Shown here: in pieces, positions 5,435 through 6,052 of the stretch
Layout: every line of letters begins with the position of its first letter
Numbering within the stretch: the stretch's first letter is position 1
Assembly: GCA_002788515.1 (NCBI GenBank)
Contig: PFRJ01000114.1
Span: forward strand, 1 to 6,052
Direction of reading: 5' to 3'
Length of the DNA stretch: 6,052 bases
Source of the DNA: Nitrosopumilales archaeon CG_4_9_14_0_2_um_filter_34_16
GTDB taxonomy: Archaea; Thermoproteota; Nitrososphaeria; Nitrososphaerales; Nitrosopumilaceae
The notes under the pieces: model-generated
Seen by the model: the letters and a program-made list of their open reading frames with translations, nothing else
What the model was told of the DNA's origin: nothing
Database searches by the model: none
Translations under genes and position numbers: made by a program

Positions 5435-5608
5435 ATGGTATTACCACTAGTGGATGAACATAAACCAAAATGTTACTTGTGCCATGAAGGATTTGAGAAT
5501 ATTGAAAGATTAAGAGAGCACCAAAAAATTAGGCATGCCGATTTTTTTCAAGATAATAAAATACAAAACAAACGGGAGCCGGCCCCTGGCGACGTTACTG
5601 TGTTTTAG
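5435..5608 (+). CDS. 57-residue C2H2 zinc-finger protein
   Basis: A short plus-strand ORF encodes a single classical zinc finger. Cysteines 13 and 16 and histidines 29 and 34 follow the C-x2-C-x12-H-x4-H spacing, with the usual hydrophobic residues between (Phe20, Leu26). Such small one-finger proteins are known in archaea and are thought to bind DNA or proteins; the target here is unknown. The tail from about residue 47 (KREPAPGDVTVF) looks deliberate rather than random and is coded by GC-rich codons unlike the rest of the gene. The ATG at 5435 is divergent from mqnE by 54 bases. The last 14 bases overlap the convergent TPR gene. The complete zinc-ligand pattern makes this a real gene with good confidence; regulation is not visible beyond the shared promoter region. 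Confidence 0.82.
   Translation: MVLPLVDEHKPKCYLCHEGFENIERLREHQKIRHADFFQDNKIQNKREPAPGDVTVF
5558..5570 (-). terminator. T-rich stretch, possible terminator of the TPR gene
   Basis: On the minus strand this region is T-rich but interrupted (TTTTG, then TATTTT), about 25 bases past the TPR stop at 5595. It lies within the convergent C2H2 gene. It is weaker than the other T-runs in the window and is called mainly from position. Confidence 0.25.
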
Positions 5609-6052
5609 ATTTTTTTTCTTTAATTGATTTTAAGAGATCTTGAGCAATGTCTTTTGAGATACTTGCCAAATCATAATGCTTGTCAATAGATAGTGCTTTT
5701 TTAAAATGCATGATTGCATTTTGTAATTCACCAATTTCTCCTAATGAAAGTCCCTTATACGCAAGTGCCATAGTACATTTTTTATCAATCTTCAATGCCA
5801 CATCATAGCATTCAATTGCCTCAAGATATTTTTGGCTTGAATGTAAAGCGCTGCCTTTGTTTAATAATGCATCCAGGTTGTTAGGAGAAATATCAAGTAC
5901 TTTGTCATAGAGACGTATGGCGAGCTTTAATTTTCCCATATTCTGTAATGTTACACCTTTGTCAATTAATGCACTAACATTATCAGGTACTTGTTGTAGT
6001 ACCAAGTCATACAGTTTTAGTGCATCAGAATAATTACCATCTTCTACATATT
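5595..6052 (-). CDS. Tetratricopeptide repeat (TPR) protein, C-terminal part, 5' end outside window
   Basis: The reading frame is open to the window edge, so the gene starts beyond 6052; the TTG at 6003-6005 is an internal leucine codon, not a start, because TPR sequence (YVEDGNYSDALKLYD) continues upstream of it. About 152 residues are visible. Three full 34-residue TPR units follow one another: VSALIDKG to SPNN, LDALLNKG to DKKC, and TMALAYKG to DKHY, each with the expected small residue at position 8 and Ala at position 20. Part of another unit lies before them. A final helix ends in a lysine-rich tail (KSIKEKKSKTQ). TPRs form a superhelical scaffold for protein-protein contacts; the partner is unknown and no enzymatic domain is visible in this part. 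The 3' end overlaps the convergent C2H2 gene by 14 bases. Confidence 0.9.
   Translation of the reverse strand, partial: YVEDGNYSDALKLYDLVLQQVPDNVSALIDKGVTLQNMGKLKLAIRLYDKVLDISPNNLDALLNKGSALHSSQKYLEAIECYDVALKIDKKCTMALAYKGLSLGEIGELQNAIMHFKKALSIDKHYDLASISKDIAQDLLKSIKEKKSKTQ
5610..5617 (+). terminator. T-run, likely terminator of the C2H2 protein gene
   Basis: Eight T residues, followed by C and three more T, begin one base after the TAG stop at 5606-5608. They lie inside the 3' end of the TPR gene. The GC-rich block at 5573-5593 just upstream could strengthen termination, though the only stem I can draw there is about four pairs (GCCG with TGGC) and weak. Confidence 0.5.

Noticed and set aside
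5573..5593. GC-rich block as the end of an inserted element
   Set aside because: No inverted or direct repeats flank it, it stays in frame with the zinc-finger gene and ends in a sensible C-terminus.
5595..6005. TPR protein starting at the TTG at 6005
   Set aside because: The frame stays open to 6052 and the upstream codons continue a TPR helix pair, so the TTG is an internal leucine and the gene is 5'-truncated by the window.
1..6052. tRNA or rRNA genes, CRISPR arrays, insertion sequences, toxin-antitoxin or defence systems
   Set aside because: Nearly all the window is accounted for by housekeeping or small genes. I saw no regularly spaced repeats, transposase motifs, cloverleaf sequences or defence domains.

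Overview
The window reads as ordinary chromosome of an AT-rich archaeon, most probably an ammonia-oxidising thaumarchaeon (Nitrososphaeria, Nitrosopumilus-like). The signs are an archaeal-type elongation factor 2, two genes of the futalosine route to menaquinone, an MTH1187-family thiamine-binding protein, very small zinc-binding proteins, and start codons that mostly lie about 23-29 bases downstream of TATA-like boxes with no Shine-Dalgarno sequence, as expected for leaderless archaeal mRNAs. The genus is inferred from gene content and style; no rRNA gene is present to prove it.

Layout. 1-1202 (-): N-terminal 400 residues of EF-2, cut by the window edge. 1251-2153 (-): a protein with two SIS (sugar-phosphate isomerase/binding) domains, upstream of EF-2 on the same strand. 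2237-3381 (+): mqnD-like gene followed after 5 bases by a 103-residue gene of unknown function. 3429-3704 (+): a small protein with two membrane segments. 3711-3821 (-): a 36-residue zinc ribbon, possibly preceded by an 11-codon leader ORF that overlaps its start. 3960-4265 (+): thiamine-binding protein with a TTG start. 4262-5380 (-): mqnE, a radical SAM aminofutalosine synthase. 5435-5608 (+): a 57-residue C2H2 zinc-finger protein. 5595-6052 (-): C-terminal part of a TPR protein whose 5' end lies beyond the window.

How the genes fit together. MqnE catalyses the second step of the futalosine pathway, and MqnD is assigned its last step before prenylation (making 1,4-dihydroxy-6-naphthoate), so the window carries two dispersed parts of menaquinone synthesis. 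MqnA, the futalosine/aminofutalosine hydrolase and MqnC are not here. The remaining genes are housekeeping or small proteins with no evident shared pathway.

The gene arrangement is very compact. Three convergent pairs (3704/3711, 4265/4262, 5608/5595) abut or overlap by up to 14 bases, and each gene's likely T-run terminator lies inside its partner's coding sequence. I see no mobile element, CRISPR array, tRNA or rRNA. I also see no convincing new defence or metabolic system. The points most worth checking are the two small overlapping leader ORFs in the 3822-3973 divergent region, the odd GC-rich tail of the zinc-finger gene, and the unknown partner of mqnD.
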